The notes under the pieces: model-generated
The model's database searches: none
What the model saw: only the letters and a program-made list of their open reading frames with translations
What the model was told of the DNA's origin: nothing
In this document: one piece after another, positions 25,389 through 33,558 of the stretch
Numbering within the stretch: the first letter of the stretch is position 1
Layout: each line of letters starts with the position of its first letter
Source of the DNA: Clostridium sp. C2-6-12
Lineage (GTDB): Bacteria > Bacillota > Clostridia > Clostridiales > Clostridiaceae
Direction: 5' to 3'
Length of the DNA: 64,000 bases
NCBI RefSeq assembly: GCF_009928485.1
Contig: NZ_JAABNP010000007.1
Span: forward strand, 62,001 to 126,000
Translations under genes and position numbers: made by a program

Positions 25389-25423
25389 GGACAGCACAGA
25401 AAAATTAATCTCCATGCTGCCCT
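25389..25423. repeat. Hairpin, second copy of the GACAGCACAGA element
   Basis: GGACAGCACAGA pairs with TCTCCATGCTGCCC. It shares about 30 of 34 positions with 24457-24490. The two copies bracket the Cys-rich gene. Confidence 0.5.
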
Positions 25424-25622
25424 TAGAATAATTCTAATATTCAAACTAATTACTCCAATGAATACTTATTGCATATATATGCTGAACTATTTTTGCTTGA
25501 AACAAGTACCTCTGTTCGATGAGCTGACCCATTGTAACAATTCATTAGGAATGAAATAAATTTTATAGATTCTTCTATTTAATTTTCATATATATCATTT
25601 GAAATTCAAATATAGAATTTAA

Positions 25623-26171
25623 CTATAATTCTTTCGTTAAATATTTAATTGGAACGTAATCTGTCAGCCATACTTTATTTTCAGATAAAAAGAATTTATA
25701 ACCATCTTTATACATTTGTGCACTATCAATTTTAAAAACAACTAATTCGCCATGTCTCTTACCTACTTTTTCAGCTGTCTCAACATCTGCCGATAGATGA
25801 ACGTATTGTCTGCTTTGCTTCTTTATTCCTTCTTTACAGATGCATTCACTAAACCTTGTTGCCGTTCCATGATATAATACTTTGGGAGGCTCTATAGCTT
25901 GCAATTCAAGATTTACTTTAATCGAATGCCCCTGATTGGCTTTAATTTTACTTTTATCATGATTAAATGAATATCTTTGTTTATTATCTTCATCTACAAT
26001 TCTTTCAATATCCAATATCGTTACTTTATATCCTTTTCTGTTTAATCCATTCATTAAATCCGAAGTTTTAATATATCCATATTCATCTAATTTCAATTCA
26101 ATTTCTTCTGGCTTATGTCTTAATATAAGACTCATAAATTTACTAATTCTCATATCTTCTTTACTTGTCAT
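25623..26171 (-). CDS. kptA: RNA 2'-phosphotransferase KptA/Tpt1
   Basis: 182 aa, full length. Transfers an internal RNA 2'-phosphate to NAD+, giving ADP-ribose 1'',2''-cyclic phosphate; in bacteria the natural substrate is unsettled. N-terminal winged-helix part: [11 protein letters not shown] (R18-H19) and [15 protein letters not shown] part: IKANQGHS (77-82), LYHGTA (99-104), RQYVHLS (R121) and [12 protein letters not shown]. Three of the four catalytic-type residues are present, but the Arg normally found in the RAxQGHS motif is Lys77 here. A ribosome binding site precedes the ATG. Monocistronic. Confidence 0.92.
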   Translation of the reverse strand: MTSKEDMRISKFMSLILRHKPEEIELKLDEYGYIKTSDLMNGLNRKGYKVTILDIERIVDEDNKQRYSFNHDKSKIKANQGHSIKVNLELQAIEPPKVLYHGTATRFSECICKEGIKKQSRQYVHLSADVETAEKVGKRHGELVVFKIDSAQMYKDGYKFFLSENKVWLTDYVPIKYLTKEL

Positions 26172-26467
26172 TCTTTTAATCTCCCTTCATATTTCTGATC
26201 TTGTATTACTACACAATATTTTATATATTCAAAACCAAATAATTTCTTCTATCCTTATTTTTATTTTATGCTTTTTAATAAAATTCACCTTAGTTATAAC
26301 TATATTTTACCATATTCAATTTATTTCAACTACATTTCGTAATTTTCTTTCGTATTATTAACATATAAAATAAGTTGCCTATAATAAAAATATAATTTCT
26401 ATTTTGAGGCAGTTCTTGTAATAATAAAATATTCATTTCTATTAATTAAATTCATTAACCAAATCAA
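26172..26467. other. AT-rich intergenic region
   Basis: About 300 bp between kptA and the wall-binding protein terminator. No ORF with a ribosome binding site and no clear structure seen. Confidence 0.5.
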
Positions 26468-26511
26468 AAAAGAGACAGCTTGAGTAAATTAATACTTTTG
26501 CTATCTCTTAA
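26468..26511 (-). terminator. Terminator of the wall-binding protein gene
   Basis: AAAGAGACAGC pairs with GCTATCTCTT (one mismatch), with flanking A/T runs, immediately after the stop of the minus-strand gene at 26519. Confidence 0.7.
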
Positions 26512-26518
26512 AATATCT

Positions 26519-26959
26519 CTAATAACATTTACTACAAGGGCCATAACCTTCCGATTGTGCTTCAGATAAAGTAATATGTCTTGTATCTTTCATATTGCTG
26601 CACTTTGGATTAGAATGATATTTCTTACCATTCCCACTACTTGCAACATACACTATTTGGCTTTTATCATTAGTAGTGGATATGCTATTTGTGCTATATG
26701 ATAATGATCCACTAGTCCAAGCTCCGCTGCTACCAAGATAATAGTCACCTATCCATTCATCATGAGCCATATATCCATCAGAATAGAAATAATACCATTT
26801 TCCTTCAATTTGTCTCCACCCAGTAGCATAAGAATTCCCCTCAGTATACCACCAACCTGTAGAATTTGATCTCCATTCTGCATTAGCAGCTACTGGTGTT
26901 ATTGCTAATAATGATAATGCCATCATAAAACTAGCAATCAGTCTTTTAAATTTTTGCAT
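26519..26959 (-). CDS. Secreted protein with cell-wall-binding repeats and C-terminal Cys/His domain
   Basis: 146 aa. Signal peptide: KFKRLIASFMMALSLLAITP followed by VAANAEW, cleavage likely after ANA. Residues 28-75 are wall-binding repeats (WRSNSTGWWYTEGNSYATGW, IEGKWYYFYSDGYMAHDEW). The C-terminal module YHSNPKCSNMKDTRHITLSE followed by GYGPCSKC matches the small Cys/His element also found at the C-terminus of secreted staphylococcal-type nucleases, where it probably binds metal. No catalytic domain. The gene starts after a GGGGGATG-type site. Confidence 0.82.
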   Translation of the reverse strand: MQKFKRLIASFMMALSLLAITPVAANAEWRSNSTGWWYTEGNSYATGWRQIEGKWYYFYSDGYMAHDEWIGDYYLGSSGAWTSGSLSYSTNSISTTNDKSQIVYVASSGNGKKYHSNPKCSNMKDTRHITLSEAQSEGYGPCSKCY

Positions 26960-27216
26960 TATTAAACATCCCCCTTCATAATTACTTCAATAATATTTAT
27001 ATTTCTACATTATTATCCAATTTCCTCTAAAATGTAATAAATATATTTATTTTTTATTATGAGTTGAATGTTATTAATCCTATAATTGACTTATTCATTC
27101 AAAAAGAGATAGTGTTTTGTTTAATTTCCCTTAATGCTACCTCCATTGATGCTAGTATAGTTTTATGGACACATTTTGAAAATAAATTATAATTGAATTA
27201 AGAGAGGTGTGTCTAA

Positions 27217-27537
27217 ATGAGAAAGAAAACTTATACGGAAGATTTTAAGAAGACTATAATTGAAGTTTATAATACCGGAAAACCAATTAAAGAGATTTGT
27301 GAAGAATATGGCGTATCAACAACATCACTTAATAACTGGATTAATCAAGTTCAGTCAAAAGAAAAAATTTCAAAAAAACCTATAATAGCTGTTAATAAGA
27401 ACAAAAATAATGAGCTAAAAGAGAAAAAAGATGCTGAAGAAATTTCAAAGTTAAGAAAAGAAAATGAAAAAGTTAAAATGGAACTTGAAATATTAAAAAA
27501 AGCTATAGCCATATTCTCACAAGACCACGAGATATAA
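27217..27537 (+). CDS. IS3-family transposase OrfA (helix-turn-helix)
   Basis: 106 aa. The N-terminal HTH reads YTEDFKKTIIEVYNTGKPIK then EICEEYGVSTTSLNNWINQV, which binds the IS ends. The C-terminal leucine-zipper-like segment (AEEISKLRKENEKVKMELEI) mediates multimerisation. AGAGAGGTG precedes the ATG. Near its end the run of seven A at 27495-27501 (A-AAA-AAG) is a typical -1 slippery site; slipping gives the OrfAB transposase by joining frame 0 to the orfB frame. Confidence 0.92.
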   Translation: MRKKTYTEDFKKTIIEVYNTGKPIKEICEEYGVSTTSLNNWINQVQSKEKISKKPIIAVNKNKNNELKEKKDAEEISKLRKENEKVKMELEILKKAIAIFSQDHEI

Positions 27538-27581
27538 TCAAATTTATTGATAACAATAGAGAAAATTATCCGGTAAGAGTT

Positions 27582-28397
27582 ATGTGTAAAGTACTGCATA
27601 TGCCAAAGAGTACTTATTACCAATCCCATCACTATACTCCGTCCCGAAGGGCATTAGAAAATGAAAAATTAAAACAAAATATACTTGAAATTTATAATGA
27701 AAGTAATCATAGGTATGGTGCGCCCAAAATTCAAAAAATCCTTGAACAATCTGGGAAATGTATTAGTATTAAGCGTGTTCAACGTTTTATGAAGCAATTA
27801 AATATTCATTCGATAGTAATTAAAAAATTTAGACCATCAAAAGCTAATAAGAAAGTTATAGAACGCGAAAATCTACTTAATCAAGATTTTTCAACTACTA
27901 AAATAAATGAGAAATGGGTTGGAGACATAACATACATTCACACATTAAAGGATGGATGGTGTTATTTAGCATCTGTCATGGATTTGCATACAAGAAAAAT
28001 AATAGGTCACTCATTTTCAAAGACAATAGATTCTTCCGTAGCTATTGCTGCTTTAGATAATGCTTATAAGATTCAGAAGCCTGTCGGGTCTGTTATTTTT
28101 CACTCTGATCTTGGCGTACAATACACAAGCACAGAGTTTATTAATAGATTAAAAAAATATAGAATGAAAAGCTCAAATAGCAGAAAAGGATGTCCTTATG
28201 ATAATGCATGTATTGAGTCTTTTCATTCAATTTTAAAAAAAGAACAAGTAAACAATGTTCAATACTTAGATTTTGAAAGTGCAAAACTAGATTTATTTAC
28301 TTTTATTGAAGCGTGGTATAATCGTAAAAGAATTCATGGCTCTATCGGTTATATTACCCCACAAATGAAAGAAGATTTAGTACTAATAGCAATTTAA
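27582..28397 (+). CDS. IS3-family transposase OrfB (DDE integrase)
   Basis: 271 aa from the first ATG; the frame is open upstream to the slippery site, so the functional form is the OrfAB fusion. It has an HTH_21-type segment (YNESNHRYGAPKIQKILEQS) and an rve domain with the DDE residues in WVGDITYIHT, VIFHSDLGVQYTS and GCPYDNACIESFHSILKKE, then RKRIHGSIGYITPQ near the end. It catalyses copy-out transposition through circular intermediates. No damage seen. Confidence 0.93.
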   Translation: MCKVLHMPKSTYYQSHHYTPSRRALENEKLKQNILEIYNESNHRYGAPKIQKILEQSGKCISIKRVQRFMKQLNIHSIVIKKFRPSKANKKVIERENLLNQDFSTTKINEKWVGDITYIHTLKDGWCYLASVMDLHTRKIIGHSFSKTIDSSVAIAALDNAYKIQKPVGSVIFHSDLGVQYTSTEFINRLKKYRMKSSNSRKGCPYDNACIESFHSILKKEQVNNVQYLDFESAKLDLFTFIEAWYNRKRIHGSIGYITPQMKEDLVLIAI

Positions 28398-28492
28398 TAA
28401 AAAATGTGTCCAAAATATTGACATAGATCCATATATTCCCCTATGTAATATTCTAAAGAATAAATATAAATTAATACTCATCCTTTTAATTA

Positions 28493-28648
28493 TCAAAACG
28501 AAATTATCCTCTCTCGATACATTTCTGAACAATTTATTGCCTTTAACATCTTTACTACTGAATTATCATTCCAAAAATGCATTGGATACGCTTTATCTGT
28601 TTTAGTATTTTTCATAAAATAATCAAAACCTAAGTTAAACCATTCCAT
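28493..28648 (-). pseudogene. Gene fragment of unknown family
   Basis: A 51-codon frame reads MEWFNLGFDYFMKNTKTDKA then YPMHFWNDNSVVKMLKAINC and ends YRERIISF. It has no ribosome binding site. Composition looks protein-like, and it begins where a neighbouring frame is broken, so it is probably a remnant adjoining the IS. Confidence 0.4.
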
Positions 28649-28789
28649 TGCCTACAATCTAAAGCTGGGATAGCTGCACCTTGTTCATGGCGAGTTGTAA
28701 TGAATTTAATAGTATGATTTTATCCAAAACTGATGTAACTTTATTGCAACTAAAAAAAAGACCTAGTTTTATAACTATGCCAATGGAAT

Positions 28790-29098
28790 ACAAATTTTCT
28801 TGTTAGATTTCTTCAGGAGATTTCAGATAAAACCCTAATCCTAACAGACAAAATAAAAACATTGTCCTTAAAATCTATCAGACAATGTATTGTTGATTTT
28901 TTGTTATACGAAAAATATATTCAAAAAAATAATGTTATAAAGTTAACTTTAACTAAAAAACAATTAGGAGAAAAATTTGGAATACAAAGACCTTTTCTAT
29001 CTCGTGAATTAAATAAAATGCGTAAAGATGGATTAATAAAATATGATGCATATTCTATTACAATAGTAGATGAAAATTCATTAATGAATTCTAAGTAA
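28790..29098 (+). pseudogene. C-terminal half of a Crp/Fnr-family regulator
   Basis: From about 28790 the frame reads NFLVRFLQEISDKTLILTDK, then IKTLSLKSIRQCIVDFLLYE and the winged helix LTLTKKQLGEKFGIQRPFLS, RELNKMRKDGLIKYDAYSIT. This is the hinge helix plus HTH_Crp domain. The N-terminal cyclic-nucleotide-like effector domain is missing, and no ribosome binding site precedes the TTG at 28862. It is likely a non-functional remnant near the IS; expression of a bare DNA-binding domain cannot be excluded. Confidence 0.7.
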
Positions 29099-29176
29099 TA
29101 AATTTTCTCTACCCAATATTAATGTTTTTCCAATTTCTTAATAATAAAAATGCCAGTTAAAAGTATAATATTTTAT

Positions 29177-29428
29177 TTAGATTTTCCATAGTATCCAAGT
29201 AAAATTATCTATATCATATTTAATCTCAAATATAACTTCTCTATCACTTATGAAAGAGCTACACTTGAATAATAAAATTCTGTCTTCTAATTGAGTGCTT
29301 ATAATTTTCTCTATCTTTATAACTTTATAAGTATCATTTTCATCTATTCTAAATTTTATAGGTTTTATACTTCCGTCAATATCAAAATAAGCTATAACTT
29401 CAATTTCTTTAGAAACAACTTTCATCAT
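29177..29428 (-). CDS. Small hypothetical beta-rich protein (83 aa)
   Basis: AGGAGATAAG precedes the ATG. Alternating hydrophobic strands (EIEVIAYFDIDGSIKPIKFR, YKVIKIEKIISTQLEDRILL, REVIFEIKYDIDNFTWILWK) suggest a small beta barrel. No signal peptide, membrane helix or recognised family. Single gene. Confidence 0.65.
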   Translation of the reverse strand: MMKVVSKEIEVIAYFDIDGSIKPIKFRIDENDTYKVIKIEKIISTQLEDRILLFKCSSFISDREVIFEIKYDIDNFTWILWKI

Positions 29429-29646
29429 CTTATCTCCTGATTATTTAAAATACAAATATCAACTTATACAAACATACGTTTGTTTATACATTACTACATT
29501 TAGAGTATTTTGTAAATATTTATCCCAAATAAAAAGAGGTAATATTTAAAGTTAATCATCTAAATACTGCCCCTATTGTTGTAATTTTTTATACTTTAAA
29601 ATATATTTGATAATCCATTGTTATAGCTATAGCTCTGACTTTCCTT

Positions 29647-30054
29647 TTATAATCCTACATGAAAAATAATTAATAATATTAATATAAAGGATAATATTTT
29701 ATGAATTTTTACCCACGATCCTCTCATATTTTTGTTTATTCCAAATCCATATATACCTAAAGTAAAAACAATCCACATTACTACTGCTGCAACAAGGCCA
29801 GATATTGACAAACCTCTAAAACTATACATTAAATAAAAATGAATTGCTATTGATATTGAAGCTATTATTCCAGCAATTTTATGGTACCTTACTACAAATT
29901 TCATAATTCCTCTATAAATTCCTATAAATTTTTGTTTATCTTTAGGTAGCTTATTTACATAATTTTTATTTATATACTTCATAAAAAAATTAAGTAATGC
30001 AATTACATAACCCCAAACACCAATCCAACCAAACAAACCTGCCATTTCTTTCAT
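29647..30054 (-). CDS. Four-helix membrane protein with heme-b type His pairs
   Basis: 135 aa, four predicted membrane helices. Two helices carry His pairs spaced 14 residues apart: RYHKIAGIIASISIAIH and KIHKILSFILILLIIFH. This is the arrangement that binds two b hemes across a four-helix bundle in cytochrome b561 and ferric-reductase-like proteins. A membrane electron-transfer role is therefore likely, though the partner is not visible. An AGGAGG-type site precedes the ATG. Confidence 0.72.
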   Translation of the reverse strand: MKEMAGLFGWIGVWGYVIALLNFFMKYINKNYVNKLPKDKQKFIGIYRGIMKFVVRYHKIAGIIASISIAIHFYLMYSFRGLSISGLVAAVVMWIVFTLGIYGFGINKNMRGSWVKIHKILSFILILLIIFHVGL

Positions 30055-30208
30055 AATAATACCTCCTTAAATATGATTTTAATATAGTATTCTACATACA
30101 TTTGTAAATACCTTTGTAAAATCAGATATTTTTAGAAATAAAAACATACTAAAAATGCAGCCAACTTAATGACTGCAATCTTTTATACGTAAAATAAATA
30201 TATTCCCT

Positions 30209-30766
30209 TTAATTAATATTCTTCAATTCTTCTATTGTTTTCAATAAATTTTCTATAGTTTTCGTATTCTTTTCTTGTTGCTCCATTAGCACATCAATTT
30301 TATAGTGCAAATCTTCTATTATTATTTCTGATTTTAAATTAACTAGATAATCATTTGCAGCAGTTAATCTATCTTTTTCAGATTGACGATTTTGTGACAT
30401 CATAATTATTGGTGCTTGTATAGCAGCAAGACATGATAATACTAGATTCAAAAATACAAATGGATATGGATCAAAGGCTTTATTGCTTAAAATAAAAGCA
30501 TTTCCTATAATCCAAATTGCTAATACCATACCGAAACTTATTATAAATTTCCAGCTTCCACCAAAGGCTGCTATTTTGTCAGCTGCTCTTTGTCCTAATG
30601 TTGAATTTTTATCATCTGTTTCATTTATATTTTTTGATATTTTTCCACTGATTAGTTCATGCATCAATTCTTCATTAATATTACTTCCACTTAAATCTTT
30701 ATCTTTTTCTAATATACGTTGTATTAACTCTTCTTTGCTTAAAGATGTTTTATCATTCCCATTCAT
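30209..30766 (-). CDS. DUF1003 membrane protein
   Basis: 185 aa from the ATG at 30764-30766, with AGGAGG 9 nt upstream; an in-frame ATG six codons earlier overlaps the site. The DUF1003 core is clear: RAADKIAAFGGSWKFIISFG, IWIIGNAFILSNKAFDPYPF and VLSCLAAIQAPIIMMSQNRQ, i.e. two membrane helices linked by the family-typical FDPYPF. The C-terminal tail is a coiled coil (IDVLMEQQEKNTKTIENLLK). Function of the family is unknown. Confidence 0.88.
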   Translation of the reverse strand: MNGNDKTSLSKEELIQRILEKDKDLSGSNINEELMHELISGKISKNINETDDKNSTLGQRAADKIAAFGGSWKFIISFGMVLAIWIIGNAFILSNKAFDPYPFVFLNLVLSCLAAIQAPIIMMSQNRQSEKDRLTAANDYLVNLKSEIIIEDLHYKIDVLMEQQEKNTKTIENLLKTIEELKNIN

Positions 30767-30933
30767 ATGCTGTTTCCTCCTCATGCCCCATTAGTTATTA
30801 TTCATGGAATCATTTCATACTACCGTTAATAATCTCTAATAACTACGAAACCTATATTCTACTTCACAACAAATTTAATAATATATATATACTTCTATTT
30901 ATTTGGGTATATCTTTATTTTATATTCCTTTTA

Positions 30934-32190
30934 TTACAAAATTATAGCACTAGGAACTATAAATTTTCCTTCTATATTATTGTTAGTAAAAACATTCATT
31001 TCATTATAATTTCCTTGTAACTCTCTAATACCATAAGCACAATAAAATTCTTGATTATTTAAAGTATTACTATCTATTATTGAATTTGTAACTTTATAAT
31101 CTGCAAAAATACCTGTATTCCAATCTTCTCTCCAGTACCACAAGTTGCCATCTATTACTGAGTATCCAATATTTTTGAGTATGTTATTTCTTACTTTAAC
31201 ATTATTAGCTCGTAAAAGATAAATACCTACATTATCAGGCTTATCTATATTATTATTTTCAATAAATGAATTAGCTAATTGATTAATTTCAATTCCCATG
31301 TAATGTGGATTGCTTATAGTATTATTGCTTATAGTTATTTTATTTCCATAATAACTTGTTTCTACTGGATATTCCACTTCTGCTGACACTTTGATTGCAG
31401 AAGCTTTTGAATTTTCTATAACATTTCCTGTAATAATATTGTTCTCTGAAGGAATCGATACATGTATTCCATTTGAAGCAGAATTTCTTATATTATTATT
31501 TTTTACTTGAGAGTCTCTACATATATAGAAAGCAATTCTTGTTCCATTCACTATATTATTTTCTACTAAACCATTCTTTTGAACTGAAAAAGACACACCA
31601 TCTCCCCAGTACTTTGAATATACTATGTTACTAATCATTTTGTTATTATAATCCATATCGCTCTTCTCAAATCCGCTGACTGGATTAATAGATATATCAC
31701 TCGGATAGTTTTTCCCTGAAAAATATACAGCAAAGGTACTATTATCTCCATATATTATGCAATCTTGCAAAGTTATATTATTTGAATTTCCCTCTGAAAA
31801 TCCTGCGAAGCCAGATGCCGAATTGTCAATAGTTAAGTTTGATACCATAACATTATCAGCATTATGCACACCTATACTATCACAATTTTTTTGAGTTTGA
31901 ACGAGCTTTGTATTGTTCTTATCTTCTCCTATTAGCTTAATATCAGCTTTATTTATTTTTATCATGCTATTAAGATTGTAAATACCATTTTTTATATAAA
32001 TATTTTTTACTCCATCATTTAAAAGTTGATTAATCTTAACATTAATAAATTCCCCACAATTTGATTGATCTATTACAACAAAACCTGTAGGTATCGTTTC
32101 CGCCTTGGCTTTTTTTGTTCCAACATTACTTACTAAAATAAAACTCCATACCATTACTACTGAAATAATTCTTCTCCAATTTAAAAGCAT
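30934..32190 (-). CDS. Secreted right-handed parallel beta-helix protein
   Basis: 418 aa. N-terminal signal peptide (RRIISVVMVWSFILVSNVGT, cleavage after KAKA). The rest is built of about 25-residue Asn-rich coils (NNITLQDCIIYGDNSTFAVY, NGLVENNIVNGTRIAFYICR, NNIITGNVIENSKASAIKVS), the pattern of pectate-lyase-like/PbH1 proteins. Many members are polysaccharide lyases or hydrolases, but no catalytic signature is evident. GGGGGA upstream of the ATG. Likely a carbohydrate-active or surface protein. Confidence 0.82.
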   Translation of the reverse strand: MLLNWRRIISVVMVWSFILVSNVGTKKAKAETIPTGFVVIDQSNCGEFINVKINQLLNDGVKNIYIKNGIYNLNSMIKINKADIKLIGEDKNNTKLVQTQKNCDSIGVHNADNVMVSNLTIDNSASGFAGFSEGNSNNITLQDCIIYGDNSTFAVYFSGKNYPSDISINPVSGFEKSDMDYNNKMISNIVYSKYWGDGVSFSVQKNGLVENNIVNGTRIAFYICRDSQVKNNNIRNSASNGIHVSIPSENNIITGNVIENSKASAIKVSAEVEYPVETSYYGNKITISNNTISNPHYMGIEINQLANSFIENNNIDKPDNVGIYLLRANNVKVRNNILKNIGYSVIDGNLWYWREDWNTGIFADYKVTNSIIDSNTLNNQEFYCAYGIRELQGNYNEMNVFTNNNIEGKFIVPSAIIL

Positions 32191-32302
32191 TTATTATTCC
32201 CCCATTTATTTAATAATATGTATCAACTCAAAAATAAAAAAGACACAATTGTATTAACATCTTCCTCTATAAATTCAACATTATCTATTATTATACTTAA
32301 AT

Positions 32303-33016
32303 CTAGACCTCTTTTTTTATATATACACTTCTCATTTTATGTGTTGCAATATCTGCATATCTGGTTGGCATTGGTATATGACTATCTTTTCCTACTAATT
32401 CCTTTGTAATCTTAGTAGCTGTATCCAAATCAATATAGTTTCCCACGGATATGAAGATTGGCTTAACATTTTTACTGGTTCTTAATGCTCGTCCATATAT
32501 TTCTCCATCAATAACTATATCAGTATATGCCCCCTTTTCGTTTTCAGGCATAACAAAATCAACATTATTAATCTTATAATAATTTTTTGCAATACCAATT
32601 GTTGGTTTGTTCAAATAAAAAGATGCATGTGTAGCTATTCCCATATGCCTTGGGTGTAAATACCCATTTCCATCAAAAATAAATAAATCTGGATTAATGC
32701 TTAGCTTTTTTATTCCTTCCAAAACAAGTGGTAATTCTCTAAAGGCCAAATAGCCAGGAATATATGGAAATATAATTTCACCTACACTATGTACTTCTTC
32801 TACTATTTCTCCTGTTGTGTAATCCAACACAACAATGCTACACACAGCTTTCTCTACCTCCTCTTTCCAGTATGCCAAATCTACTCCTGCAACATACTTA
32901 ATATTCTCTGTTTGAAAAGGAATATGTAAATTAATCTTATTTTTCAAATCCAACTGAATTTCCTTACATCTTTCTTCTGAATCATATATAAAATCATTAT
33001 TCTCCAACCATCTCAC
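32303..33016 (-). CDS. nfi: Endonuclease V (deoxyinosine 3'-endonuclease)
   Basis: 237 aa. Cuts the second phosphodiester 3' to deoxyinosine to start repair of deaminated adenine. All key residues are present in family spacing: D46 in AGVDLAYW, Y85 in FPYIPGYLAFRE, E94, and D115 in FIFDGNGYLHPRHMGIATH. These correspond to D43, Y80, E89 and D110 of Thermotoga EndoV. The start has a GAGGTGAG site. Downstream lies the beta-helix gene, separately transcribed. Confidence 0.94.
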   Translation of the reverse strand: MRWLENNDFIYDSEERCKEIQLDLKNKINLHIPFQTENIKYVAGVDLAYWKEEVEKAVCSIVVLDYTTGEIVEEVHSVGEIIFPYIPGYLAFRELPLVLEGIKKLSINPDLFIFDGNGYLHPRHMGIATHASFYLNKPTIGIAKNYYKINNVDFVMPENEKGAYTDIVIDGEIYGRALRTSKNVKPIFISVGNYIDLDTATKITKELVGKDSHIPMPTRYADIATHKMRSVYIKKEV

Positions 33017-33252
33017 CTCTAGTTAAATATTTTACTTATTTTTATGCTTCTTAGTATTAATTGTAATTATTGGCCTGTACAAAATTTTATTGAATGTATA
33101 AATAAAGTTCCTACAGAAACAATAGACAGGCTATGGTAAATGTAGAAACTTATAATAAAAATCTATTTTTCAATTTAATACTTTAATTTTGTTTATTGGA
33201 AATTTAATATAGGTACAATTATCCAAGGTCCTTTTTATTTATCGAATTTTAT

Positions 33253-33408
33253 CTATCCTTTTCCAACTATTCCACCCTTTTTTCCTTTGCCTTTATCTTT
33301 ATTATTAGGGAACCCAATTTCTGAAATACCTTGAGCATTCCCTGTACTTAAATCTGCTTGCTTTGTATACACTGACTTTCTTTTCTTTTCATTATCATCT
33401 ATAGACAT
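33253..33408 (-). CDS. Small basic hypothetical protein (51 aa)
   Basis: A GGAGGTATATTTT site is correctly spaced before the ATG at 33406-33408. The product begins MSIDDNEKKRKSVYTKQADL, has a middle STGNAQGISEIGFPN and ends with a Lys/Gly-rich tail KDKGKGKKGGIVGKG. It is hydrophilic with no membrane helix and could bind nucleic acid. Family unknown, but site, start and composition support a real gene. Confidence 0.6.
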   Translation of the reverse strand: MSIDDNEKKRKSVYTKQADLSTGNAQGISEIGFPNNKDKGKGKKGGIVGKG

Positions 33409-33558
33409 AAAATATACCTCCAATAACTATAATTTTTATAGTACTATATTAACCAATATTACAAATTATAATTACAGGAAATGCGGCCCAAAATTCTATT
33501 GATATGGGCAAACTGTCGTTGTATATATGTAGCTTTTTCTAGCAGAATAGTTCAAATT

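Larger units (their letters stand above)
27166..28412 (+). mobile_element. IS3-family insertion sequence (IS150-like), complete
   Basis: 1247 bp bounded by inverted repeats beginning TGGACACATTTT (27166-27177) and ending AAAATGTGTCCA (28401-28412). It contains overlapping orfA and orfB with a frameshift window, the standard IS3 plan. A target-site duplication could not be recognised at the flanks. Both ORFs look intact, so it may be active or recently inserted. Confidence 0.92.

Noticed and set aside
27130..28440. Target-site duplication of the IS3 element
   Set aside because: Bases flanking the inverted repeats (TTTA before, AAAT after) do not form a clear 3-4 bp direct repeat.
28655..28720. 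Minus-strand IKFITTRHEQGAAIPALDCR reading resembling a thiamine-diphosphate enzyme N-terminus
   Set aside because: Only about 20 residues, no start and no continuation in any frame; too short to call.
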